A DNA stretch of 64,000 bases from Brochothrix thermosphacta DSM 20171 = FSL F6-1036 (GCF_036884295.1 NZ_CP145608.1:434001-498000), one strand, 5' to 3'. Shown: positions 1 through 9,746, counted from the stretch's first letter. Notes: a model not told the origin generated them from the letters alone. Made by a program: numbers and translations.

Positions 1-941
1 GGTCAGACAATTATTGCATCGGCGAACGAAGGTCCCAAATATACAGTAACCCCGATTTTACCACGTAACCAAGTTATTGATGTAAAAGATCAATTTGATT
101 TACAGGTATCACCAAATGAAAAGAAAACAATCGAAGTACTTGTAACAAACAACAGTGACGAAAAAATACATATAAAGGCAACAGCCGTTACAGGCATTAC
201 AAATAGCAATGGCATCATTGATTACACAGCAGATAAAGTAGCAGCGGATGAAACATTTAAAGATATTGCTACATTAAAAGAAAAACAAGTAATTCCCCCA
301 CGATCAAATGAAAAAATCCAAATAACATACACAGTACCGAAAAAAGGTATTAACGGTTTGATACTAGGTGGAATTAAAGTAGAAGAAGAAGCGATGAAAA
401 CAACAAAGCAAACAATTAAAAATAAATATAACTACGTTATTCCAATTAAACTACATACAGAAAAAAACTTCCTCAAGCAACAGTTAATTTCAAAGATATT
501 GCGATTACCCAGAATGGCTTACGCAATACAATCACTACAACATTAGAAAACCCTCAAGGTGCGATTTTACGCAATATAACAATGTCTATCGACATCAAAC
601 AAAAAAACTCCAACAAGACATACTACTCAAAAGAAATAAATCAGTTAAAATTTGCACCAAATACAACGTTCGACTATCAATGGCCGATAAATAAGGAATT
701 TGAAGCTGGAAGTTATGAAGCTACATTACATATTAAAGCAGATGGATTTGAAAAAGAATGGAACAAATCATTTGAAATGGAAGCAAAAAAAGTCAAAGAT
801 CTCAATAAAAGTACAGTATCACCGACAGATAATAACGCCGACCTACAAATGTATATTCTCATGGGGATTATAGCAGTACTTATTTTGTTGATTATCTTGA
901 TTTTAATCAAAGTAAGACGAAGAAAGGCGGATGAAAAATAA
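1..941 (+). pseudogene. WxL-interacting protein (DUF916/DUF3324), 5'-truncated by window and frameshifted
   Basis: Frame 1 is open from base 1. It encodes the middle of a DUF916 domain (GIIDYT and GLILGGIKVEEE are typical of the family) and then runs into a stop at 546. Reading continues in another frame with TVNFKDIAITQNGLRN and goes through a DUF3324-type region to a C-terminal membrane helix (about codons for LQMYILMGIIAVLILL) and a basic tail RRRKADEK. The switch is at the A7 run at 461-467; one extra A gives HTEKKLPQATVNFKD. Proteins of this family sit in the membrane, face the wall, and bind WxL proteins and peptidoglycan. Gene 6777-7793 is a full-length paralogue. The true start lies left of the window. 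It is either a sequencing error or a broken gene. Confidence 0.8.
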
Positions 942-3186
942 ATGAAGACACTAATGAAACGATTTACTTCTATAGTATGTATTATCAGTATAGGTGCATC
1001 AGTTATACCAGTTAATGCAGCAGAAGTAGATCGAGGTATTAGCGCATCGAAAATACTGGCAGATTCGAAAGACCCTATAATAGAAGCGGAGCCTCAAGCT
1101 GAGTTACCTAAAGTACAAACACCTGAAAAAGTCGTACCCAAAGCAAATATAGAAAAAACACGTCCACAAACACGTACTAACTACTCTTATTATTTAGAGG
1201 CACGAGAATTAGAAGATTCACTTATCCCAGGTATACGTAATAACATTATTGATGCCATCAAGACGAGTAGTAAAAAGCTAGGTTACCTAAAAGGAAGTAC
1301 ATTAGAAGTTAAGATTCCATATATGGAAACAGTGCCTGAATTTTATTATCCACCAAATAATACAACCCATACGCTTTTCAGGACGCATCGAAATCAGTGA
1401 TATTAGTTTTAATACAGATGATACGGTAAGTATTGCTTATAAACCGGGAACATTGGATACCTTAGTTTTTACAAAACTTAAAAACGAGCCCTCAAATACA
1501 AGTTTAAATCTAACTTATTCAAAAGCACATATCCTTCATACATACAGTAGATTGATTTTTTGGACGAAAGTTGAAGATGAGATTGAAAAAAGAGCAGCGG
1601 GATCAATCGGTGCTTATCAGTTGGGGTTTGCTGAAGCAGCTCCTGAGTTAGAAGTAGAAGCTAAAAAAGAGGTAACTCGACTCGTATCAAACAGTGAACA
1701 TACTTTTAAAGCAGAAGACTACTATACAGTTAAAAAAAGTGCAGGTAAGGTTACTGCTAAGTTTTTAACACAACCCGACACATCAAAAATAGGTACTATG
1801 AAGGCAACAATCGAATTAACAGATGAGTATAAACAAACAACGACTATAGAAGTGCCTTTCGAAGTATACGAAGAATTGTCAGCGGATCCTGTCGCACAAG
1901 ATTTGGTGTTAGGTTCTAAAATAACGACTGACATACTCCATGGTTGGGTGAAAAATGTTACGTCGCTAAGTACTGGTGAAATTTCACCAACAGATTACGA
2001 AGTGAAATTAACAGATGAATTCACAACAACCACAATCGGTGATTTTAACGTTAAGGTAAGTGTTTCTAGTAAAGTGTCAAATGATAAAGTGGAGGTTAGT
2101 GTTCCAGTCACAGTATCGATGGGAGATGCCATCGAACTTTCTAACACACAGGGAGAAAAAATTGGCGCATTAACTGTTAATGATAATCAACTAAGCTTGG
2201 TCAATGTTGATCAAAAAGTGACTGGTATTATTGGAAATGACATTGAAATAGCTGTTTTTGATGGTAATATACAACTGCCAATCTTGAATCAAACAAAGCC
2301 AAGCAAACATGCGAAATTAGCTGCGACTGCAAATAAAAGTGAATTTATAAAATTGCCAATTGCAGGAACTATCACGAAAGATACAGTGATAAAGGTAGCG
2401 AATAACGGGATGAAAGAAGATACGGAGTTGTTGATTAATTACTATAGTGGGATAAAAGAATGGAAGATGCCTTACAGATTCATCGAGGACCAAGCCATTT
2501 ATTATCATTATAATGGTGAGCGTTTTGAAGCAGTTGAGGTGGCTCATTTAACCAAAAAAACAGTCGCAATTAAGCGTATGGCAACACATCAAGACCTGGA
2601 TAAAGTTGGGAATGAGTTTTTCTTAAAACCAATGGATCAGACGATTAAATTCATCAGTTTTAGCGAATACCCAGATACTAGTAAAGTAGGTAAGCAACCA
2701 GGGAAAATAATTGTAGAGCAAACATTACCAGCGGGCAATAAAGTTCGATTTGAACATAACGTTGAGGCTGATATTGATACAGGAACAATTTCCTTTGCTG
2801 CTGATAAAACAATGATTTTTGATGATATTACATTAACGAATAAAAATATGACAGTGGGCCGTTTAAGTGACGATTGGCAATTAAAAGTAAATGATACACG
2901 CGTAGAGACACTTAAAAGCGATTGGCAACTGTATGCTAAAGTGTCCGGAGATAAAACACTGGATCCTTACATGACCTATGTAGATGAATCAAATGGTAAA
3001 CATTCAATGTTAGAGAATGTTCCGATTTATCAACAGAAACAATCTGTAGAAGCGGCTAATGAAACGATTATAAAATGGGAAGCTAATCAAGGTATTATGC
3101 TAGATATTCCTAAAAATAGCGATTTACAAGCCGATGAAAAGTACCAATCCACCATTGAGTGGACCTTGGTTTTAGGAGAGGAATAA
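942..3186 (+). pseudogene. Large WxL-domain surface protein, one frameshift
   Basis: ATG at 942 overlaps the end of the preceding gene's TAA region and starts a signal peptide (MKTLMKRFTSIVCIISIGAS, cleavage near VNAAE). Frame 0 stops at 1400. The same protein resumes in frame 1 as GRIEISDISFNTDDTVSIAY and ends at 3186. The switch is at the T run 1375-1378: removing one T gives HTLSGRIEISD, a protein of about 747 residues. The C-terminal half has the two WxL signatures, DWQLKV and IEWTLVL at the extreme C-terminus. WxL domains attach non-covalently to peptidoglycan on the outside of the cell. It is co-oriented with its interacting protein and the LPXTG and small WxL genes, as in WxL operons. 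Function beyond surface display is unknown. Confidence 0.75.
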
Positions 3187-3190
3187 ACCG

Positions 3191-3520
3191 ATGAAAAAAC
3201 TTTTTAGCAGTATTACAATTGTTATTTTGCACTTTAGTCTTTTTATACTCCCTGTGCAAGCAACTTCTCTTGGACAGACCGACGTTACAGTTACTGTTGA
3301 GGAAGGTCCACTAGCGAAACAAAAAGATAATGGGAATAAATCTCAAAAAATAACCAATGAACATCCATATAGCAACAAAAGTAACGTTCAAAAGTTAGGT
3401 TCACAGAAAAATTCACTACCACAAACTGGTGAAGAGAGATGTTTAACATTTGTTTGGGGCAGTATTTTAATAGTAAGTGCAAGTTTATTAATGAAAAATA
3501 AAAAACGAAAGAAGGAATAG
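3191..3520 (+). CDS. Small LPXTG-anchored cell-wall protein of WxL cluster
   Basis: This 109-residue protein has a signal peptide (MKKLFSSITIVILHFSLFIL), a short Lys/Asn/Gln-rich middle, and a classical sortase signal near residue 78: LPQTGEE, then a hydrophobic helix (FVWGSILIVSASLLM) and the basic tail KNKKRKKE. It should be covalently attached to peptidoglycan by sortase A. It starts 4 bp after the large WxL gene and ends 3 bp before the small WxL gene, so the three are certainly cotranscribed. Small LPXTG proteins are a standard part of WxL loci, where they may help display the WxL complex. No binding domain is recognisable. Confidence 0.85.
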   Translation: MKKLFSSITIVILHFSLFILPVQATSLGQTDVTVTVEEGPLAKQKDNGNKSQKITNEHPYSNKSNVQKLGSQKNSLPQTGEERCLTFVWGSILIVSASLLMKNKKRKKE

Positions 3521-3523
3521 AAA

Positions 3524-4042
3524 ATGAAATTAGTTAAAATGATCGCAGCAGGTATGATAGTAGGAACAGTTGGAATGTCAGCAATGGGCGTATCAGCAGA
3601 TGAAATTCGTGACGGACAAACAGAAGCAGAAGTAACAGTAGCAGGTGGAGAATTAACATTCTCAAACGTATTACCAAAAATTGAATTTGCTAAAGTAACA
3701 TTAGATGGGAAAGACCAAACAGTGCAACAAACAGCAACCAATGAATTGGGCATCAACGATTACCGTGGTGTGACAACAGCATGGGACTTACAAGTAAAAG
3801 AGCAAGCAGCAGTAGAAGGTGAAAAAACATTCAGTGATCAGGGAATGATCATCAAATTAAACCCAACATTAAATAATACCGCAGGTACAGCTTTAGACAT
3901 CACAGATGAAAATAAAACAGTTGCAACAGGTAGCCGTTTTGAAAACACAGTGGGCTTAAACGCATCGTTAGATGTGCCCAAAGATGTAACAGCGGCAACG
4001 TATACAACACAATTAGAGTGGACTTTAAAACCCGCAGAATAA
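3524..4042 (+). CDS. WxL-domain surface protein
   Basis: This 172-residue secreted protein has a signal peptide ending near VSADE. Almost the whole mature part is one WxL domain: the first motif is WDLQV at about residue 88 and the second is YTTQLEWTLKPAE at the C-terminus. Such single-domain proteins bind peptidoglycan non-covalently and pair with DUF916/DUF3324 proteins. The mature region is acidic and rich in Thr and Ala. An intact strong terminator follows at 4049-4086, making this the last gene of the WxL operon. The function of the displayed complex is not known. Confidence 0.9.
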   Translation: MKLVKMIAAGMIVGTVGMSAMGVSADEIRDGQTEAEVTVAGGELTFSNVLPKIEFAKVTLDGKDQTVQQTATNELGINDYRGVTTAWDLQVKEQAAVEGEKTFSDQGMIIKLNPTLNNTAGTALDITDENKTVATGSRFENTVGLNASLDVPKDVTAATYTTQLEWTLKPAE

Positions 4043-4048
4043 AACTAA

Positions 4049-4086
4049 AAACCCCCCTTTGGAAGAAAATTTCCAAAGGGGGGTTT
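4049..4086. terminator. Bidirectional Rho-independent terminator
   Basis: Perfect 16-bp stem (AAACCCCCCTTTGGAA at 4049-4064 pairs with 4071-4086) around a 6-nt loop, with T-rich flanks on both sides. It lies between the convergent WxL gene and the MFS gene and can serve both. Confidence 0.9.
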
Positions 4087-4109
4087 ATGTCTTTTTAGAA
4101 CTTTAAATT

Positions 4110-5522
4110 TTATTTACCATAAGCTTTGGTATTAATAAACATCGAGAGAGTAAAGACAATCAAAGCTAATACGAGGGTAAAGATGAAGACATAATGTGCA
4201 CCGTTAACCATCGCTAGAGTGGCATCAGTTCCGCCAGTAGCTAAGTATGTATTTTTACCGACTGTAAGAAAGACCATTGTGAGAGCGATTGAAATCGCAC
4301 CAGCAATTTGTTGAAGCGTGTTCATAATCGCTGTTCCATCAGGAGCAACTTCATGAGGTAACTGATTTAATGCATTAGTCTGAGCAGGAGACATTGTTAA
4401 AGGGACACCAATCATGAATAAAATAGTGGCTGTAATAATGTAACCAACTGAACTATCTTTTGTTGATAAAACTAACATTGTCATTGCGAGTACAGAAATA
4501 GTAGCACCAATTTTCACCAGCCATTTGGCTCCAAAACTATCAAATAAGCGTCCAGCAATTGCTGAGAAAACTCCGTTTGCTAGTCCACTTGGTAATAAGT
4601 AGAGACCAACTGCTGCAGCTGGTAACAAAAGTCCATCGAGGAAGTAGAGTGGCAATACGAGCATAACGCCCATAATCATTCCGAACGAAAGGACAATCAT
4701 CAAAACACCTAATGAAAACATGCGATATTTGAAAACGCGCAAGTTAAGAATAGGAACTTCCATTGTTAATTGACGGTGAGTGAAGAAGGCTAATGAAATA
4801 ATACCGATAGCCAACGTTACAACAACTTCTAAGCTTCCCCAGCCCTTGTCGCCAGCTGAACTGAAGCCGAAGACCACGCTACCAAAACCAACAATGGATA
4901 AGAGTACTGATAATATATCGATTTTAGGACGTGTAACAGTTGTGATGTTTTTCATGTAAAGTGCTGAAACGATAAATGCAATCACTAGAAAAGGCAGCAT
5001 GACAATAAAAATCCAGCGCCATGATAAACTTGAAAGTAAAAAACCAGAAATAGTAGGCCCGATAACAGGAGCAAAACTAATTACTAAGCCAACAAATCCC
5101 ATTGCTGTTCCACGTTTTTCAGGTGGATAAATAATTAAAATGGTATTGAAGATAAGCGGGATTAGAATCCCAGTTGCAATCCCTTGAACGACACGTCCGA
5201 TAAGTAAAACTGAAAAATAAGGTGCACTTGCACAGATTATTGTCCCAGTAATAAAGATAAGGATAGAAGATAGTAAGATTTTTCTTGTTGAAACCCAACG
5301 AAGGAGTAGTCCAGATAATGGGGCTAAAATACCGATTACTAAGATATAACTAGTGCTTAGCCACTGTACCTTTCCAGGAGTGATTGAAAAGTCTTTCATG
5401 AGTTGACTTAATGCGATGTTCAGGGCAGTTTCTCCAAATAAACCAATGAATCCTGCCATCAATAAACCAATCAGAATTTGTGTTTGCTTAATGTCTTGTG
5501 TTTTATTAAGTGTTTGTTCCAA
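4110..5522 (-). CDS. MFS multidrug exporter, DHA2 family
   Basis: This 470-residue protein has many hydrophobic helices, about 14 by eye, as in DHA2 drug:H+ antiporters of the EmrB/QacA/LmrB group. Family motifs are visible: GRVVQGIATG (motif B, Arg/Gln-Gly in helix 4) and APVIGPTISG (motif C antiporter signature in helix 5). The start is TTG at 5522 with an AGAGG site upstream. It stands alone between convergent and divergent WxL genes. A perfect 6-bp inverted repeat at 5545-5559, about 25 bp upstream of the start, may be its operator, but no cognate regulator is adjacent. The substrate cannot be told from the sequence. Confidence 0.9.
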   Translation of the reverse strand: MEQTLNKTQDIKQTQILIGLLMAGFIGLFGETALNIALSQLMKDFSITPGKVQWLSTSYILVIGILAPLSGLLLRWVSTRKILLSSILIFITGTIICASAPYFSVLLIGRVVQGIATGILIPLIFNTILIIYPPEKRGTAMGFVGLVISFAPVIGPTISGFLLSSLSWRWIFIVMLPFLVIAFIVSALYMKNITTVTRPKIDILSVLLSIVGFGSVVFGFSSAGDKGWGSLEVVVTLAIGIISLAFFTHRQLTMEVPILNLRVFKYRMFSLGVLMIVLSFGMIMGVMLVLPLYFLDGLLLPAAAVGLYLLPSGLANGVFSAIAGRLFDSFGAKWLVKIGATISVLAMTMLVLSTKDSSVGYIITATILFMIGVPLTMSPAQTNALNQLPHEVAPDGTAIMNTLQQIAGAISIALTMVFLTVGKNTYLATGGTDATLAMVNGAHYVFIFTLVLALIVFTLSMFINTKAYGK

Positions 5523-5544
5523 ATTGTCGCCTCTTTTCTTACCG

Positions 5545-5559
5545 TACTAATATTTAGTA
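5545..5559. promoter_or_regulatory. Inverted repeat TACTAA-TAT-TTAGTA upstream of MFS exporter
   Basis: Perfect 6-3-6 inverted repeat 23 bp upstream of the TTG start of the exporter. The position fits a repressor site of the TetR or MarR kind. No regulator gene is adjacent, so the assignment is inference only. Confidence 0.4.
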
Positions 5560-5561
5560 TC

Positions 5562-6117
5562 GATTTTTGAATTATTTTAAATTAAGTACAAGATTTATTC
5601 TATATCAGAATCCTGATTGTGTATAGCGAGAAGATTACTGAATTGAAAAATAGCATTAGGCATAAGTATCTCTTTTATAAATAAACATCAAAAACACAAA
5701 TAATAGGCTAATATTACTATTAAAACAACAATCAATTAAATAAAATAGCGGTATGAAAATTAAAATAATCACTAATTAACTAAAGAGGAAACAGCAACGA
5801 AAAATAATCATAAAGCAAGGCGATATACCTTAGCTTATACCAAAAGGATTATTTTTTAACTGCCTAATACACTAATGATAAGCGGGAGAAATAATCGTAA
5901 AAGGAAGTTGCTAATGGACCAACGCTTATTTGACGAAAGGATTAATTTGAAAAATAGTTGGGTAACCCTTTCGAGGAATGTTACCGTTTATTAGCTTACT
6001 ACTGATTTAGACATAAAGTCATATATTTTGTGTGTATAAAGTTGGTGAAATTAGGGGTGAGTTCCGTTGGGATATGTTAGAATATAAGTAATACCTCACT
6101 AAAGACAGAAGGGTTGG
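5562..6117. other. Long AT-rich non-coding gap
   Basis: About 550 bases between the divergent MFS gene and the 204-aa membrane protein gene. No open frame with a credible start and ribosome site was seen on either strand, and no strong terminator or known riboswitch consensus. It must hold the promoter of the 6118-7793 genes; candidate -10-like boxes lie near 6078-6092, but none has a good -35. The size is unusual for this compact genome. Confidence 0.5.
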
Positions 6118-6732
6118 ATGATAAGGATGAGAGCATTCATCATCAAATTAATATTAGGTTTAATACTCGTAGGTGGAGCAACCTATGCTGCTTATTATTA
6201 CACACAGGAATCACATGGTGATTTTAACGAAGAAACTGCAAAAAAAGTCAGGACAGTTGTTGATAAACGTGGTTATGTTGATAATACAGTGTCTGTTAAA
6301 GAGCTACGTAAAGATGTTGACAAAGTATCAGAAGATGTATTGCGTGGGGAGTTAGAAGCACGCTTGCCAGATATTGAAGATCGTCAAAAAGCAGATCGGA
6401 TGACGCGTCGGTTAATTAAAAAAGGTGTTGTAACGGATGTAGCTTCACAGGAACGCATTCAAGCAGCCATCAATGCGATGGATGTTTTTCCAGACTCAGA
6501 ATGGAAAGAAAAGCGATTGATGAGTTTGGCTGATGCTAGTCAACAGTTATCAGATAGCTATACACTTAGACGTAATATGGACGTTTGGTTAACAGGTGAG
6601 AACAAAAACAAAGAAATACCGTCTGAAACGTTTGAAAAATATCGTTTAGGAATTAGAAAATTGAAGAATGAAAAAACATATAATGAATTAACTGAAAAGC
6701 TAGGTCAATTACAAGATAGAATAAAAAAATAA
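6118..6732 (+). CDS. Membrane-anchored protein of unknown function in WxL locus
   Basis: 204 residues: one N-terminal membrane helix (residues about 4-27, AFIIKLILGLILVGGATYAA) followed by a hydrophilic, charged, mostly helical extracytoplasmic region of about 175 residues rich in Lys, Glu and Arg. It has no lipobox and no recognised domain. Start is ATG at 6118, with a second in-frame ATG at 6127; a GAAGGG site precedes. It lies 44 bp before the WxL-interacting protein gene and is probably cotranscribed with it, so a role in surface assembly is possible. I do not recognise the family. Confidence 0.7.
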   Translation: MIRMRAFIIKLILGLILVGGATYAAYYYTQESHGDFNEETAKKVRTVVDKRGYVDNTVSVKELRKDVDKVSEDVLRGELEARLPDIEDRQKADRMTRRLIKKGVVTDVASQERIQAAINAMDVFPDSEWKEKRLMSLADASQQLSDSYTLRRNMDVWLTGENKNKEIPSETFEKYRLGIRKLKNEKTYNELTEKLGQLQDRIKK

Positions 6733-6776
6733 CAGCAGGGTGTAACGATATATAGTTAAGAGAGGGGAAATTAAAA

Positions 6777-7793
6777 GTGAAAAAAAGACAAGGGACTATC
6801 TTTTTAATAACATTTATATTTTTTCTAAGTCTCATGCCAACAACTTTTTCTAAAGCATCAGAATTGAATTTCTCGGTTAATGCAGTAATCCCCGACAATC
6901 AAATTGATAAAGAAAAATCATATTTTGATTTAAAAGTGACACCTGGAGAAAAGCAGAAGTTGATAGTTAAACTTCGTAATACAACTGATAAAGAGATTGT
7001 CATTAATCCACACATTCAATCTGCTAAAACAAATAAAAATGGTGTGATTGACTATACACCTAATAAGATAAAAAAAGATGATACATTAAAAATAGCAATG
7101 GAAGATATTGCTAAAGTTCCAAAAGAAGTTACAGTACCTCCACAATCAGAAAAAGATTTAACAATCGAAGTTACGATGCCAAAGGATAAATTTGATGGTA
7201 TTATTTTAGGTGGTATCTATCTTAAAGAAGATACGAGTAAAAATAAAGAAGATGATAAAGAGAAGGATGTAGCAATTAAAAATGAATACTCATATGTAGT
7301 AGCTCTTCAAATGCGTCAAAATAATAATAAAGTAAAACCAATGTTACATATGAATGAAGTGAACCCGGAAACACAAAATGCTCGCAATGTTATCGTAGCT
7401 AATATTCAAAATAGTGAGCCGATGATTATCAGTAAACTTAAAATTGATGCGACTGTTAACAAAAAAGGGAGTAAGGATAACTTAGCTATCTTGAAAAAAG
7501 AAAATTTGCAAGTGGCACCGAATTCTAATTTTAATATAGCAGTGCCTTTGGAAGGTGAAAAATTAGAGGCAGGAACCTATATACTCAACATGAAAGCAGA
7601 GTCAGCAGGAAAAGAATGGCAATTCAAAAAAGAATTTAGTATTTCGGCTGATAAAGCCACAACGATGAATGAAAAAGATGTTACGTTAGAAAAAGAAACA
7701 CCTACCATGCTTTATATTTTTCTAGGTGTTGCCTTCTTAATAGTTATTGCTGTAGTAATATATTTCATAATACGCCGTAATAAACGAAAATAA
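6777..7793 (+). CDS. WxL-interacting protein, DUF916 plus DUF3324
   Basis: 338 residues with GTG start after AGAGGGGAAA. Signal peptide at residues 1-27, DUF916 domain (about 30-155, with GVIDYTPNKI and FDGIILGGIYLKED), DUF3324 domain (about 165-290, NVIVANIQN, EAGTYILNMKAES), one membrane helix (about 310-332) and a basic tail RRNKRK. Known members bind WxL proteins through one domain and peptidoglycan or host ligands through the other. This copy is intact, unlike the paralogue at 1-941. No WxL gene follows it directly; its partner may be the proteins encoded at 942-4042. A terminator follows at 7831-7866. Confidence 0.9.
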   Translation: MKKRQGTIFLITFIFFLSLMPTTFSKASELNFSVNAVIPDNQIDKEKSYFDLKVTPGEKQKLIVKLRNTTDKEIVINPHIQSAKTNKNGVIDYTPNKIKKDDTLKIAMEDIAKVPKEVTVPPQSEKDLTIEVTMPKDKFDGIILGGIYLKEDTSKNKEDDKEKDVAIKNEYSYVVALQMRQNNNKVKPMLHMNEVNPETQNARNVIVANIQNSEPMIISKLKIDATVNKKGSKDNLAILKKENLQVAPNSNFNIAVPLEGEKLEAGTYILNMKAESAGKEWQFKKEFSISADKATTMNEKDVTLEKETPTMLYIFLGVAFLIVIAVVIYFIIRRNKRK

Positions 7794-7830
7794 TAGTTTA
7801 CAAGTGGGTTATTTAGAGTGCTAAAAATAT

Positions 7831-7866
7831 AAAAGCAGGTAAAAACAATTGTTTTTACCTGCTTTT
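7831..7866. terminator. Bidirectional terminator
   Basis: A perfect palindrome centred on CAATTG (GCAGGTAAAAACAATT and its complement) with A-run on the left and T8 on the right, between the convergent WxL-interacting protein and SDR genes. Confidence 0.9.
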
Positions 7867-7875
7867 TTTTGAGTG

Positions 7876-8622
7876 TTATTGAGCAGTGTAACCACCATCA
7901 ACTAATAGTGTCGTACCAGTCACAAAAGAAGAGTCGTCACTTGCTAAGAATAAAACAGCTTTCGCAACTTCTTCTGGTGTACCTAAACGTCCCATGGGAT
8001 GCAAAGCAACAAGTGCCTCTGTAATAGCAGCGTCACGGCCTTTAATAAGGGGCGTATCGATATAACCAGGACAGACCGCATTGACACGGATATTTTTATC
8101 AGCATAGTCTAAGGCTAGGCTTTGTGTTAATAATTTCACACCACCTTTAGCCGAAGCATAGGCAGTGACCCCTTTTTTACCAGCAAAGCTGTGGATTGAT
8201 CCACAATTAACGATAACACCGCCAAGAGGTTGGTTCAGCATTTGGGTAATGACAAATTTATTGAATAAAAAGACCCCTGTTAAATTGATGTCAATTGTAT
8301 GTTTCCAAGTGTCTACTCCAAGCTCTGTAATCGGTGCATCCGCTGCGATGCCAGCATTTGCATAGAGAATATCAATGGCACCAAAATGGTTAACACATTC
8401 AGCAACCATTTTTTCAACTTGCTCAGCATCACTCACATCGGTTTTTATGAAACTTACACGATGACCTTCCGCTTTAAGTTCAGCAGAGATGTCTGTGCCA
8501 CGATCAGAAAAGTCAGCAATGATAACGGTAGCGCCTTCTGCCGCAAAAAGTCTAACAGTTGCTTCACCGATACCACTTGCACCACCTGTGACGATTGCGA
8601 CTTTATTTAATAATTTCATCAT
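7876..8622 (-). CDS. Short-chain dehydrogenase/reductase (SDR), classical type
   Basis: A cytosolic NAD(P)-dependent oxidoreductase of about 248 residues. Visible motifs: Rossmann TGGASGIG near the N-terminus, NAG (ILYANAGIA), catalytic Ser in GSIHS, YASAKGG (YxxxK) and the PG(Y)IDTPL and LVDGGYTAQ endings of classical SDRs. I chose the ATG at 8620-8622 because AGGAGG stands 7 bp before it; a longer frame upstream lacks a ribosome site. It is divergent from the LysR gene at 8732 and paralogous to the SDR at 9799, with the same 13-bp promoter motif. Substrate is unknown; FabG-, glucose- or acetoin-dehydrogenase-like activities are all possible. Confidence 0.85.
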   Translation of the reverse strand: MMKLLNKVAIVTGGASGIGEATVRLFAAEGATVIIADFSDRGTDISAELKAEGHRVSFIKTDVSDAEQVEKMVAECVNHFGAIDILYANAGIAADAPITELGVDTWKHTIDINLTGVFLFNKFVITQMLNQPLGGVIVNCGSIHSFAGKKGVTAYASAKGGVKLLTQSLALDYADKNIRVNAVCPGYIDTPLIKGRDAAITEALVALHPMGRLGTPEEVAKAVLFLASDDSSFVTGTTLLVDGGYTAQ

Positions 8623-8685
8623 AAAACCTCCTACTGCTATATTTGATAACATAATCATTGTAACAGTGAATAGGTTCTAGTAAAA

Positions 8686-8698
8686 TGCACTTATAATG
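8686..8698 (-). promoter_or_regulatory. Shared SDR promoter motif, copy 1
   Basis: Read on the minus strand this is CATTATAAGTGCA, 64 bp upstream of the SDR start at 8622. The identical 13-mer lies upstream of the second SDR (9734-9746) in the same orientation to its gene. It may be a LysR-regulator site or a shared -10 region. Confidence 0.5.
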
Positions 8699-8731
8699 AA
8701 GTTACCTTAAGTAAAACTGAAGGAGGAAAAT

Positions 8732-9643
8732 ATGAACTTACAACAGTTTGAATATGTTCTGGCTGTCTCACATACAGGTTCATTAACGCATGCTAGTCGC
8801 GAAGCTAATATTACGTTATCCGCCATTAGTCAATCAATTAATGCCTTGGAAAAAGAATTAGGTGTTTTGATTTTCCACCGTTCTAAAAATGGCTGTGTTC
8901 CAACCCGTGAAGGACATATCATCATTCAATATGCGAAAGAAATCACGAAAACAGTCGGAAAGATGAAAACAGAACTCGCATTATCCGCTGATACGATTTC
9001 AGGAATGATTCATCTTAGTACAATACCAACATCAATGCATCTATTGATACAAATTGCTTCACGATTCAAACAAAAATACCCAGAGGTTTCTTTGCAAATC
9101 GATGAAAATAGTTCAAAAGAAATTATCGCCGGCATTCAAGATGACACACTCGATTTAGGGATTATCATTCTGTATGATGACCTATTACCAGAGTTAAAAG
9201 AGATGGTTATTGAAGAGTTGCAAGTATCACAAATGGTTGCTGTTATACCTAAAGGAACACGGTATGCAAATGTGGAAAAAATAAAGCCGGAAGAATTGAT
9301 GAGTTATCAATTAGTGCTCTACCGTGATGATTTTATTATGTGGTACTTAGAAGCAGTTTTAGGAAGTTATGGTTCACCAAAATTAATGTTCAGTTCAAAT
9401 AACACAAATGCAATTACGAATGCATTGAGTGAAGGTGCAGCAACGTTTGGTGTTGATTATTCTTTTTTTGAATCAGCTAAGAAAAACACACATCAATTTT
9501 CCTATATTCCAATTGATATTCCAAAAGGAGAAGCTAAAATTGTGATGATTTATAAAAAAGGAATGATTGAAATACCTGCTCTAAAAACTTTTAAAGAGCA
9601 ATTAAAAGGGCATTTTCCGATTGGAGAGTACTCAGGATTATAA
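8732..9643 (+). CDS. LysR-family transcriptional regulator
   Basis: 303 residues. The N-terminal winged helix-turn-helix (residues about 1-60: QFEYVLAVSHTGSLTHAS, LSAISQSINALEKELG, LIFHRSKNG) is typical of LysR, followed by a periplasmic-binding-protein-like effector domain (about 90-295). It sits between two SDR genes, divergent from the first and codirectional with the second, so it very probably controls them. The shared 13-bp motif upstream of both SDRs is the natural candidate site. ATG 8732 is preceded by GAAGGAGG. Its inducer is unknown. Confidence 0.9.
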   Translation: MNLQQFEYVLAVSHTGSLTHASREANITLSAISQSINALEKELGVLIFHRSKNGCVPTREGHIIIQYAKEITKTVGKMKTELALSADTISGMIHLSTIPTSMHLLIQIASRFKQKYPEVSLQIDENSSKEIIAGIQDDTLDLGIIILYDDLLPELKEMVIEELQVSQMVAVIPKGTRYANVEKIKPEELMSYQLVLYRDDFIMWYLEAVLGSYGSPKLMFSSNNTNAITNALSEGAATFGVDYSFFESAKKNTHQFSYIPIDIPKGEAKIVMIYKKGMIEIPALKTFKEQLKGHFPIGEYSGL

Positions 9644-9669
9644 AAAATATAGCCGAAGTAGCTATTTTT
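9644..9669 (+). terminator. Weak terminator after LysR gene
   Basis: ATAGC at 9649-9653 pairs with GCTAT at 9661-9665 around a 7-nt loop, extended by A/T pairs and followed by a T run. Confidence 0.55.
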
Positions 9670-9733
9670 ATCTGTAAAAGCAAGTATATATCCTTTAATA
9701 ATAAGCGAGGGACAAAAATGAAGTTTAGCGTTA

Positions 9734-9746
9734 CATTATAAGTGCA
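9734..9746 (+). promoter_or_regulatory. Shared SDR promoter motif, copy 2
   Basis: CATTATAAGTGCA, 53 bp upstream of the SDR start at 9799 and identical to 8686-8698 read on the other strand. A small hairpin (CCAAC/GTTGG) follows it at about 9754-9770. Confidence 0.5.

Noticed and set aside
8299-8680. Plus-strand frames opposite the first SDR gene
   Set aside because: No ribosome site and no protein-like composition; the SDR on the other strand has complete motifs.
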